Assembly (NCBI GenBank): GCA_028288545.1
Contig: JAQBNQ010000265.1
Span: 1 to 5,262 of the forward strand
DNA from: Bacteroidota bacterium
GTDB lineage: Bacteria; Bacteroidota; Bacteroidia; Chitinophagales; LD1
Direction: 5' to 3'
DNA length: 5,262 bases
The notes beneath the pieces are model-generated. The model worked only from the letters and a program-made list of their open reading frames with translations. It was not told where the DNA came from and ran no database searches. Position numbers and translations under genes: made by a program. Below are positions 1-5,262 of the stretch, one piece after another. Each line of letters opens with the position of its first letter. Position 1 is the first letter of the stretch.

Positions 1-2
1 AT

Positions 3-221
3 ACCCAAAATTATACCTCTCTAAAAATATATAAAGCTATCTATAACTCAACGCCGGGATTTTATATTATCTATTGCTACGACCATGATTGTAAAAACAC
101 GGTAAGCGAATTCGATAATTGCTCGAATCAAACAATATGTACATTCGGAGGTATATTTGCACCAAGTTGCCCTGATTTTAGTTCTCAGGAAACTTATTCC
201 GAACTAATCTATTCCAAATGA
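3..221 (+). CDS. C-terminal fragment of a small cysteine-rich protein (5' end outside window)
   Basis: A reading frame enters from the left edge and stays open for 72 codons to a TGA at 219-221. The visible residues include five cysteines (fragment positions 25, 30, 40, 46 and 56), in a context like YCYDHDC, then ICTFGG, then a PSCPDF segment and a final ELIYSK. The cysteines suggest an exported protein with disulfides. The end (C..GG......CPDF......LIW/Y-K) resembles, from memory, small Bacteroidota lipoproteins of the DUF6970 type, but this is not verified. The stop overlaps the ATG of the next gene (ATGA at 218-221), so the two are probably translationally coupled in one operon. Function is unknown. 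The reading frame is well supported because it runs unbroken to a coupled start; the family assignment is weak. Confidence 0.66.
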   Translation, partial: TQNYTSLKIYKAIYNSTPGFYIIYCYDHDCKNTVSEFDNCSNQTICTFGGIFAPSCPDFSSQETYSELIYSK

Positions 222-838
222 AAGCGTTTTTCATCTGCCTTGTTCTCATATTAGCATTAGGGGCATGTAAAAAAAAAACATCCTCCACTCCAACATTTTT
301 TTTGTCTGATTTTCCGCTCAAAACTGGTAATTACTGGATTTATCATTTTACCGATTATACCAACAATTTGGTTGACGATACATTTACTCTAAAAGTTGAA
401 AGGATCGAGGCCATATCGACAGATTCAAGTCTTGTTTATATTTACATTTATAATGATAAAGTAATTATTGATAGTGCAGTATATTATTTCGGCGGGAATG
501 GATTGACGTATAAAGGCCTTTATCAACAATATTCCTTCTTCGGAAATTTTCACTTATCGCTACCATTTTCTCAAGGAAGTGAATGGGTAAACACGCCCAC
601 ACTTGATACCTTAAAAGTCATTTCATACTCTGACAAATATCTTGTGACACCTGACAATTTTAGTTCTGTTTTCTATTTATACAGCTATTATCGAGGTCCT
701 AAGTATCTTCTGATAAACGAAATATATTTTTCAAAAGGCATTGGCATAATTCATAAGAACATTCAGTACCAGGACAATAATAATTTCACAAATAATCGCA
801 CCCAATCCTATGATCTGATTGGATACCAGATTCAGTAG
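218..838 (+). CDS. Lipoprotein of unknown function, 206 aa
   Basis: The protein begins with a short type II signal peptide: MK, a hydrophobic stretch (residues 4-14) and a lipobox LGAC with the lipidated cysteine at residue 17. After cleavage it starts CKKKTSS, without the acidic residues that mark surface export in several Bacteroidota, so it may stay on the periplasmic side; this is inference. The mature part is rich in Tyr, Phe, Ser and Asn and contains an FPLKTGNYWIY segment (residues 33-43), an opening common in secreted Bacteroidota beta-rich lipoproteins that read like 'FPL..GN.W.Y'. A second segment, YFSKGIGII (about residues 170-178), fits the 'G.G.I' strand of the same proteins. There are no catalytic motifs or membrane segments beyond the signal. 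The ATG overlaps the stop of the preceding cysteine-rich gene, implying coupled translation. An A10 run sits directly after the lipobox codons. I do not recognise a named family. Confidence 0.85.
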   Translation: MKAFFICLVLILALGACKKKTSSTPTFFLSDFPLKTGNYWIYHFTDYTNNLVDDTFTLKVERIEAISTDSSLVYIYIYNDKVIIDSAVYYFGGNGLTYKGLYQQYSFFGNFHLSLPFSQGSEWVNTPTLDTLKVISYSDKYLVTPDNFSSVFYLYSYYRGPKYLLINEIYFSKGIGIIHKNIQYQDNNNFTNNRTQSYDLIGYQIQ

Positions 839-868
839 GGTCAATACATAATTTGCCGTCCACCCTCT

Positions 869-904
869 ATTGATTTCTTTTACTGCGTAACGAAATCAAT
901 TTTC
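869..904 (+). terminator. Hairpin with short T tract after the lipoprotein gene
   Basis: The arms attgatttc (869-877) and gaaatcaat (892-900) are a perfect 9-bp inverted repeat around a 14-nt loop, followed on the plus strand by TTTT (900-903). It lies 30 bp after the lipoprotein stop. The T run is only on the plus-strand side, so it fits termination of the left operon better than of glnN. The stem is AT-rich and the T tract short, so the strength is uncertain. Confidence 0.5.
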
Positions 905-940
905 TCCCGCCTGCCTGCCGGCAGGCAGGCCAGCGGGAGA
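903..940. repeat. GC-rich palindromic element with a 20-bp perfect palindrome
   Basis: The core at 910-929 is cctgcctgcc followed immediately by its exact reverse complement. It is extended by the flanking arms tctcccg (903-909) and cgggaga (934-940), giving a 17-bp stem interrupted only by a 4-nt bulge (ccag, 930-933). The element is much more GC-rich than the surrounding AT-rich DNA. It lies in the 3'-to-3' spacer between the lipoprotein gene and glnN. It could act as a bidirectional transcription barrier or 3'-end stabiliser, or be one copy of a dispersed REP-like family. Only one copy is present here, so dispersal cannot be shown. Confidence 0.75.
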
Positions 941-1017
941 CATTAAGGCCTTCTGCTGGCGCGGAAGGCGGATATAAATGCAAAGGTGTCTGACACTTAG
1001 GCGAAGCATTAAGGCCT
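941..1017. repeat. Direct repeat pair cattaaggcct
   Basis: The 11-mer cattaaggcct occurs exactly at 941-951 and again at 1007-1017, 66 bp apart. Each copy follows a palindromic unit (903-940 and 979-998), so 'palindrome, short spacer, cattaaggcct' appears twice. This suggests a modular repeat rather than unique sequence. Between the copies, gccttc (948-953) and gaaggc (964-969) form another short stem, and gccagc (929-934) can pair with gctggc (955-960), so several alternative folds compete. Confidence 0.5.
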
Positions 1018-1042
1018 GGCTGAAGTGTTTGACACCTTCGCA
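979..1042. repeat. Inverted pair of tgcRaaggtgtc...acactt units at the glnN 3' end
   Basis: The left unit, 979-998, contains aaggtgtctgacactt; the right unit, 1023-1042, is its reverse complement with 17 of 20 positions matching. Each unit is also an imperfect palindrome by itself (aaggtgt/acactt arms). Together they can form one 20-bp stem with a 24-nt loop, or two small hairpins. The right unit starts 7 bp past the glnN stop codon, so the transcript of glnN would carry this structure at its 3' end. No clear U tract follows on the minus strand, so intrinsic termination is possible but not shown. The form resembles REP-type sequences. Confidence 0.6.
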
Positions 1043-1048
1043 CTCACA

Positions 1049-3241
1049 TTATCTAATAAACAACATCTCCCTGTACTTAGGTAAAGGCCAGATGCTATCG
1101 TCGACTTTGCTTTCGAGCGCATCAGCATGTTCGCGAATTATTGCGAAGAAAGGTATCACCTTATCGCAATAGGCCTTACTGTGCTCTGCAGTTGTTTTGC
1201 CATTGTGGGTTACCTCAAGCGCTGCCTGCATTTTATCTACTGCTACTTTCAATGCGTTAATGTGTTCAGCTATTTCGGTAGCTGTTTCTTTTTGCGCTTT
1301 GCTTGCACTTGCCGCAATACCAATTTCCTTTAAGCCCTTAATATTAGTGATCAGTTTGTTCAAATACTCAATAGCTGAAGGCACGATCTGGTTGGTTATC
1401 AGGTCAGCAAGTATTCTCGCTTCTGTATCAATTTTAAGGCTGTAAGTGTGATGTAGGATATCTACGCGCGCATCTAACTCGCGCTCGGTGTAAATACCGG
1501 TGTTAACCAATACTTCTTTTGCTTTTTTAGTGGTGTAAAAATCAAGCGCGTAAGGTGTGGTCTTTACGTTTGATAATCCACGTTTCTTAGCTTCTTTCTC
1601 CCATGCATCGCTGTAGCCATCGCCTTCAAACAGAACCTTTTTGCTATCGGTATAGTACTGGCGAAGTATCCGCATAATAGCGCCTTCTTTGCCTTCGCCG
1701 CCTTTAATCAGTTTGTCAACCTCCACTTTAAAATCTAACAATTGCTTACCCACTATCGCATTCATAACAGTCATAGCCTGGCTGCAGTTTGCCGAAGAAC
1801 CAACTGCACGGAACTCAAACTTATTACCGGTAAAGGCGAAGGGAGAAGTACGGTTTCTGTCGGTGTTATCCAACATTACATCCGGTATCTTGTTATGAAT
1901 ATCCAACTTTAAGTTTGCATTGCTTAACTCATCATACTTATCTTTTGCAACGCGCTTTTCAATTTCATTCAAAGCATCTGTCATGTATGAGCCGATAAAT
2001 ACTGATATGATTGCAGGAGGAGCCTCATTGGCACCTAACCGGTGATCGTTATTTGCTGAAGCGATAGATGCGCGTAACAGATCTGCGTTTTCATTCACTG
2101 CCTTAATTACGTTTACAAAAAAGGTAAGGAACAGTAAGTTATTCTTAGGTGTTTTGCCCGGAGAAAGCAGGTTCTTTCCTGTATCGGTGCCCATGCTCCA
2201 GTTATTGTGCTTACCGCTACCGTTAATACCAGCAAATGGTTTTTCGTGCAACAACACACGCAGTTTGTGGCGACGGGCAACGCGCTCCATCAAATCCATT
2301 AATAGCTGGTTGTGGTCAACTGCAACACTTACTTCTTCAAACATTGGCGCACACTCAAATTGCGAAGGCGCTACCTCGTTATGGCGGGTTCTTATAGGTA
2401 TTCCCAATTTATGGCACTCTGCTTCAAAATCCAGCATGTAGCCGTACACACGTTCAGGTATAGTACCGAAGTAGTGGTCTTCAAATTGCTGGCCTTTTTG
2501 TGGTGCAGCGCCAATCAGGGTTCTTCCGCTAAACATCAAATCGGGGCGGCCATAAAATAATGCTTCATCAATTACAAAATACTCCTGCTCCCAGCCAAGT
2601 GTAGCTGTAACCTTAGTAGCGTCTTTATCAAATAAATGAACCACCGGTAAAGCAGCTTGCTCTAAAAAGTGTGCTGACTTTAATAATGGTGCTTTGTAAT
2701 CCAGACTTTCGCCAGTATACGAAATGAATATGGTGGGAATGCAAAGTGTTTTTGCTTCGCCAATTTCCATAATAAATGCCGGAGAACCCGGATCCCATGC
2801 CGTATAACCACGTGCCTCGAAAGTTGCACGGATACCACCACTAGGAAAAGAAGAAGCATCTGGTTCTTGCTGCACCAAAGCGTCTCCGCTAAACACTTCA
2901 ACCGCCCCATCGCCCTTAGGCATAAAGAACATGTCATGCTTTTCGGCAGTTAAACCGGTTAATGGCTGAAACCAGTGCGTATAAGAGGTAGCACCTTTTT
3001 GCATAGCCCAGCTCTTCATACCGCTTGCAACTGAATCTGCAATTTCGCGGCTTATTTTAGTGCCTGCTTTAATGGCTTCTTTAACGGCCTTGTAAGCGTC
3101 ATCGGAAAGATACTCGCGCATGGCAGAGTCCTTAAATACGTTGGATGCATAATAGTCGGATACTTTTACTCCGGCAATTTGCAAGGGAACTACTTCGCGG
3201 TTTACTACTGTTTCTACAGCGTTTTTACGTGAGTTTGTCAT
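1049..3241 (-). CDS. glnN: Glutamine synthetase type III (GSIII)
   Basis: The enzyme makes glutamine from glutamate, ammonia and ATP with Mg2+/Mn2+ in the cytoplasm; known GSIII enzymes are dodecamers. From the ATG it is 730 residues, the usual GSIII length (about 730) and far longer than type I or II. GSIII landmarks in order: N-terminal SDYYASNVF (28-36), THWFQPLTGLTAEKHD (88-103), QQEPDASSFPSGGIR (124-138) with FEARGYTAWD, the metal/substrate motif GWEQEYF (216-222), RHNEVAPSQFE (286-296), INGSGKHNNWS (339-349), DRNRTSPFAFTGNKFEFR (461-478) and the C-terminal IWPLPKYREMLF (717-728). No motif is missing or broken. A GTG codon nine codons upstream (3268) is in frame, but the predicted promoter box lies directly against it, so ATG at 3241 is preferred; it has no strong Shine-Dalgarno, as usual in Bacteroidota. 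It appears monocistronic: no amt, glnB or gltBD is adjacent. Confidence 0.98.
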   Translation of the reverse strand: MTNSRKNAVETVVNREVVPLQIAGVKVSDYYASNVFKDSAMREYLSDDAYKAVKEAIKAGTKISREIADSVASGMKSWAMQKGATSYTHWFQPLTGLTAEKHDMFFMPKGDGAVEVFSGDALVQQEPDASSFPSGGIRATFEARGYTAWDPGSPAFIMEIGEAKTLCIPTIFISYTGESLDYKAPLLKSAHFLEQAALPVVHLFDKDATKVTATLGWEQEYFVIDEALFYGRPDLMFSGRTLIGAAPQKGQQFEDHYFGTIPERVYGYMLDFEAECHKLGIPIRTRHNEVAPSQFECAPMFEEVSVAVDHNQLLMDLMERVARRHKLRVLLHEKPFAGINGSGKHNNWSMGTDTGKNLLSPGKTPKNNLLFLTFFVNVIKAVNENADLLRASIASANNDHRLGANEAPPAIISVFIGSYMTDALNEIEKRVAKDKYDELSNANLKLDIHNKIPDVMLDNTDRNRTSPFAFTGNKFEFRAVGSSANCSQAMTVMNAIVGKQLLDFKVEVDKLIKGGEGKEGAIMRILRQYYTDSKKVLFEGDGYSDAWEKEAKKRGLSNVKTTPYALDFYTTKKAKEVLVNTGIYTERELDARVDILHHTYSLKIDTEARILADLITNQIVPSAIEYLNKLITNIKGLKEIGIAASASKAQKETATEIAEHINALKVAVDKMQAALEVTHNGKTTAEHSKAYCDKVIPFFAIIREHADALESKVDDSIWPLPKYREMLFIR

Positions 3242-3270
3242 AAGTTTTAGGTTTTTTGCGTTTGGCACCG

Positions 3271-3297
3271 CAAAAGTAGGCTTATAAACCTTAACAA
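3271..3297 (-). promoter_or_regulatory. Predicted glnN promoter (Bacteroidota -33/-7 type)
   Basis: On the minus strand TACTTTTG (3278-3271) matches the Bacteroidota -7 consensus TAnnTTTG exactly. A TTG trinucleotide (3297-3295) lies 16 nt upstream, a little short of the usual spacing of about 17-23. Transcription would begin near 3267, leaving a leader of about 25 nt before the ATG at 3241. This makes the upstream GTG an unlikely start. No operator for a nitrogen regulator could be recognised. Confidence 0.62.
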
Positions 3298-3437
3298 AAA
3301 GCTAAAAATGTCGATTTTATGAACAATTTTTAGGGTTGAAGGTGGAAATCGATAGGCGATTGATGGTTTTTGAAGGATTTTTAGAAAAAATGCACAAAAA
3401 TGAATAGATATAAATAGTTGTTATTTGATTCCATCAA

Positions 3438-3497
3438 AACCACGTCAAGCCCGCCCGGATGACCAGTCGGACGGGGGTAAAAACCGCTTGACGGGTT
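3438..3497. repeat. Nested palindromic element upstream of the VOC gene
   Basis: The outer arms are aacc-a-cgtcaagc (3438-3450) and gcttgacgggtt (3486-3497), pairing over 12 bp with one bulged A at 3442. Inside, cccgcccg (3450-3457) faces cggacggg (3468-3475) with one mismatch and a 10-nt loop. Base 3450 is claimed by both stems, so they can coexist only with one pair lost. The element is GC-rich within an AT-rich spacer, like the one at 903-940, but the sequences differ. It may be a REP-like element or a cruciform; it lies about 70 bp upstream of the predicted -7 box, so it is not an attenuator of that promoter. Confidence 0.6.
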
Positions 3498-3566
3498 ACA
3501 GAAGTTGAGGCGCAATTAACCCGGTCTTTGTCGTTATTACACACTCATGTGCAACCGGATGGCCTT

Positions 3567-3603
3567 TATCTTTGTTTTATTCAATTATAAAACGCGATTG
3601 AAT
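3567..3603 (+). promoter_or_regulatory. Predicted promoter of the VOC gene with adjacent inverted repeat
   Basis: TATCTTTG (3567-3574) matches TAnnTTTG exactly and lies 54 bp before the ATG at 3629. No good TTG box is seen 17-23 nt upstream, so only the -7 half is supported. Just downstream, attcaat (3579-3585) and attgaat (3597-3603) form a perfect 7-bp inverted repeat around 11 nt, covering the expected transcription start. It could be an operator or a small leader hairpin. Confidence 0.45.
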
Positions 3604-3628
3604 TTAACTCACCTCAAAAAATAAAATT

Positions 3629-4093
3629 ATGCAAAAGATAACTCCCTTTTTATGGTACGATGGTAACGCCGAAGAAGCTATCAACTTTTATACTTCCATT
3701 TTTAAAGACTCCAAAATTGTGAGTCTAACACGTTACGGCGATGCAGGGCCCGGCCCAAAGGGAAGCGTTATGACAGGGATTTTTGAAATTGAAGGCCAGC
3801 AGTTCTACGCATTAAATGGCGGGCCCATGTTTAAATTTACAGAGGCCATTTCGTTTTTTGTAAACTGCGAAACACAGGAAGAGATAGACAATTTTTGGGA
3901 GAAGCTATCGGCGGACGGTGGGTCAAAAGGACAGTGCGGATGGTTGAAAGATAAATTTGGTTTGTCATGGCAAATTGTACCAAGCGTTTTGGGTAAGTTG
4001 CTACAGGGTGGTGACGCAGCAAAATCGGGGCGGGTTATGAAGGCGATGATGCAAATGCATAAATTGATTATTGCCGATTTGGAAAATGCCTGA
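3629..4093 (+). CDS. PhnB-like VOC-superfamily protein (PF06983 type)
   Basis: This 154-residue cytoplasmic protein has the glyoxalase/VOC fold of the group annotated as PhnB-like or, misleadingly, '3-demethylubiquinone-9 3-methyltransferase'. Diagnostic segments are ITPFLWYDGNAEEAINFYTSIF (residues 4-25), GQQFYALNGGP (56-66), FTEAISFFVNC (70-80), and CGWLKDKFGLSWQIVP (103-118), followed by the family's usual helical tail ending MKAMMQMHKLIIADLENA. The length is typical and no motif is broken. I cannot identify the paired His/Glu metal site of true glyoxalases, and biochemical function of this subfamily is largely unknown; no methyltransferase activity should be inferred. It has its own predicted promoter, stands alone between divergent glnN and a convergent lipoprotein gene, and has no clear partner. 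Upstream of the ATG is an A-rich leader without a clear Shine-Dalgarno. Confidence 0.93.
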   Translation: MQKITPFLWYDGNAEEAINFYTSIFKDSKIVSLTRYGDAGPGPKGSVMTGIFEIEGQQFYALNGGPMFKFTEAISFFVNCETQEEIDNFWEKLSADGGSKGQCGWLKDKFGLSWQIVPSVLGKLLQGGDAAKSGRVMKAMMQMHKLIIADLENA

Positions 4094-4099
4094 TGGGCA

Positions 4100-4139
4100 A
4101 TTAGGTTATTAGGACAGTGGGGTATTAGGTTGTTGGTGG
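4100..4139. repeat. Degenerate tandem octamer repeats (attaggtt)
   Basis: The sequence just after the VOC stop divides into five 8-mers: attaggtt, attaggac, agtggggt, attaggtt, gttggtgg. Units one and four are identical and unit two shares its first six bases; three and five are much more diverged. The strand is strongly G-rich over C. It looks like a decayed short tandem repeat; no function is evident. Confidence 0.45.
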
Positions 4140-4218
4140 AAGAAAGTTGCGGCATACGGATGAATTCATGCATTTCTACTTTCAAAAATCGCCTTTGTAA
4201 CTAATTGATACTGAAGGG

Positions 4219-4252
4219 GGCGTTTCTACTTATTTCTATTAATAGAAATGCC
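4219..4252. terminator. Palindromic structure between convergent genes, possible bidirectional terminator
   Basis: Atttctatt at 4232-4240 is followed by its exact reverse complement to 4249, an 18-bp perfect palindrome. A competing stem pairs ggcgtttcta (4219-4228) with tagaaatgcc (4243-4252), nine of ten matching. It lies 20 bp beyond the stop of the minus-strand propeller gene and 125 bp after the VOC stop. No long T run follows on either strand, so termination is inferred mainly from position. Confidence 0.42.
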
Positions 4253-4272
4253 ATTTATACTAAGTGAAATAA

Positions 4273-5253
4273 TTAATGCGTCTCCTTCCTCACCATCTTG
4301 CCATCAAACACCCCTGATACGTAAAGCCAATTCTTAAATGCAAGTCCTGTGGAGCCGGCGCTTAATTGTTTGCCATCATCAAAATAAACCACCTCACTTT
4401 TCCTGGTCATTGGATGAATCCTGTAAACAGTTGTGGGCGAATATTTGGTGGAGTCTTTCATGTGCTTTAAAAAAGCAAGAAAGCGAAGATGGCAGGCTAC
4501 CAATAAATTGTCACCTTCAATCCTGATGTTATCGGGGCCATTTACTTTAGCTATTACTTCCTTGTTTATCATCTTACCATCCTTAAAATCAAACTGCCAT
4601 ATTTTGTTTTGGCGCGTACTAGCCAGGTACACCTTTTTATCTTTTATGGTTATGCCATTGGCAAAGCAAAATTTATCGGCGGCTACCGTACATTTATTTC
4701 CATCCCAGTACACTATTTTTCCGCGCTTAATAAGAAACAAAGCATCAGTAAAGTTGCCCGCCTTAGGAGCATCGTTGGAGATAAGCAAAGTGCCATCGCT
4801 AAAGCCAGACACCGCGTTTGGTGCGGCAATAAGCGGGTCAACAATTTTGTTTAGAAAAACAAGTCCGTCTTTACGCACTAAATAACGTAAAATGGAGTTC
4901 TCGTGGTTGGCCATATCATTGTTTACCACCAACAGTATAAGACTGTCCTTTACCTTTACTAAATCAATTCCGTGAGGATAAAATGGCAGCCCTTTGGGTT
5001 CGGTTCTTTTTAAAATCTTTACCTGTTTGGTATCCGGGTAATACACATTTATCTCCCCATAATAAGGCTCCGTTTTTCTGCGCGAATTGCAGGAAATAAG
5101 AAGTCTCGGCTGCTCCGTAATGGTATCAACTACCATATCCTCCGGTCCATATCCAACCGGTATGATCTCGTCCGTTGTTTGAAATTGTTTGGGCAGCGTA
5201 GCGCATGAGGAAATACTGAAGAGGATAACAGCTATGAGGCAGAGTTTATTCAT
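4273..5253 (-). CDS. Paraoxonase/SMP-30-like six-bladed beta-propeller lipoprotein
   Basis: This 326-residue protein has a lipoprotein signal (MNKLCLIAVILFSISSC, lipidated Cys17), so it is envelope-anchored. The rest follows the order of the arylesterase/paraoxonase propeller: GPEDM (36-40), YPHGIDLV (92-99), LLVVNND (107-113), APNAVSGFSDGTLLISND (144-161), FANGITI (197-203), GPDNIRIEGDNLLVACH (239-255), and a closing LSAGSTGLAFKNWLYVSGVFDGKMV (297-321). By comparison with human PON1 from memory, the catalytic-calcium ligands are all present: Glu38, Asn146, Asn199, Asp241, Asn242. Of the PON1 histidine dyad, His94 is kept (PHG), but the second position is Asn112 (VVNN in place of VVNH). This points to a calcium-dependent hydrolase, possibly lactonase- or arylesterase-like, with unknown substrate. 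Length is close to PON1 (355). The start fits the signal peptide; only nine bases of upstream sequence are visible, so no promoter can be judged. Confidence 0.87.
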   Translation of the reverse strand: MNKLCLIAVILFSISSCATLPKQFQTTDEIIPVGYGPEDMVVDTITEQPRLLISCNSRRKTEPYYGEINVYYPDTKQVKILKRTEPKGLPFYPHGIDLVKVKDSLILLVVNNDMANHENSILRYLVRKDGLVFLNKIVDPLIAAPNAVSGFSDGTLLISNDAPKAGNFTDALFLIKRGKIVYWDGNKCTVAADKFCFANGITIKDKKVYLASTRQNKIWQFDFKDGKMINKEVIAKVNGPDNIRIEGDNLLVACHLRFLAFLKHMKDSTKYSPTTVYRIHPMTRKSEVVYFDDGKQLSAGSTGLAFKNWLYVSGVFDGKMVRKETH

Positions 5254-5262
5254 TTTTAGTAT

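Larger units (their letters stand above)
3269..3628. other. Divergent intergenic region between glnN and the VOC gene
   Basis: This 360-bp gap holds the glnN promoter at its left end, an AT-rich stretch without recognisable signals (about 3300-3437), a palindromic element (3438-3497), and a predicted promoter with a nearby inverted repeat (3567-3603) for the rightward gene. I see no convincing coding sequence or structured RNA gene in it. Confidence 0.7.

Noticed and set aside
152..159. TATATTTG, a match to the TAnnTTTG promoter box before the lipoprotein gene
   Set aside because: It lies inside the upstream coding frame without a TTG box at suitable spacing; the ATGA overlap already explains expression by read-through.
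978..1172. A 64-codon plus-strand frame running from the palindrome region into the glnN 3' end
   Set aside because: It is built from the inverted repeat units and antisense glnN codons, with no promoter or recognisable protein features.
1127..2560. Several plus-strand open frames of 60-95 codons inside 1127-2560
   Set aside because: They lie antisense to glnN, whose frame is fully supported by family motifs; their translations have no recognisable domain and skewed composition.
2680..2937. An 85-codon minus-strand frame inside glnN
   Set aside because: It is an out-of-frame shadow of glnN on the same strand, fully covered by conserved GSIII sequence.
3242..3268. N-terminal extension of glnN from GTG at 3268
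   Set aside because: The predicted -7 box abuts the GTG and would place transcription start at or inside it; the ATG gives the standard family length.
4160..4169. 10-bp palindrome atgaattcat
   Set aside because: Short and AT-rich, expected by chance in DNA of this composition; no linked signal.
3805..4185. A 126-codon minus-strand frame antisense to the VOC gene
   Set aside because: Most of it mirrors the VOC coding sequence, which has clear family motifs; the extension beyond 4093 shows no coding features.
4338..4885. Overlapping plus-strand frames of 62-150 codons inside 4338-4885
   Set aside because: All are antisense to the propeller lipoprotein gene, which has a signal peptide and conserved propeller motifs.

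Overview
This window looks like a chromosomal segment of a member of the Bacteroidota, probably the Sphingobacteriia/Chitinophagia side, though the family cannot be resolved by eye. The reasons are a type III glutamine synthetase closely resembling the Bacteroides enzyme as I remember it, two short-signal lipoproteins, near absence of Shine-Dalgarno sequences, and two exact matches to the Bacteroidota -7 promoter box TAnnTTTG. No phage, plasmid, transposase, CRISPR, tRNA or rRNA sequence was recognised.

Left part (1-1048): the 3' end of a cysteine-rich small protein gene, cut by the window edge, overlaps by ATGA a gene for a 206-residue lipoprotein of unknown function. The two probably form an operon. 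After it comes a 210-bp convergent intergenic region packed with structure: a terminator-like hairpin, a GC-rich 20-bp perfect palindrome inside a longer stem, an 11-bp direct repeat, and two diverged copies of a 16-20-bp palindromic unit in inverted orientation.

Middle (1049-3628): glnN, the type III glutamine synthetase (glutamate + ammonia + ATP to glutamine), on the minus strand with its own predicted promoter. That promoter shows that translation starts at the ATG at 3241, not at the in-frame GTG upstream. The 360-bp divergent region behind it holds the glnN promoter, a second palindromic repeat element, and a predicted promoter for the next gene.

Right part (3629-5262): a PhnB-like VOC-fold protein on the plus strand, then a convergent spacer with degenerate octamer repeats and an 18-bp palindrome, then a minus-strand gene for a paraoxonase/SMP-30-like six-bladed propeller lipoprotein. 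That protein keeps the residues expected to bind the catalytic calcium.

The genes do not form an obvious pathway: glnN is ammonia assimilation and the others are single-gene units or envelope lipoproteins. I found no convincing new multi-gene system. The most unusual content is the intergenic palindromic elements, the coupled cysteine-rich/lipoprotein pair, and the calcium-propeller lipoprotein with a half-conserved histidine dyad.
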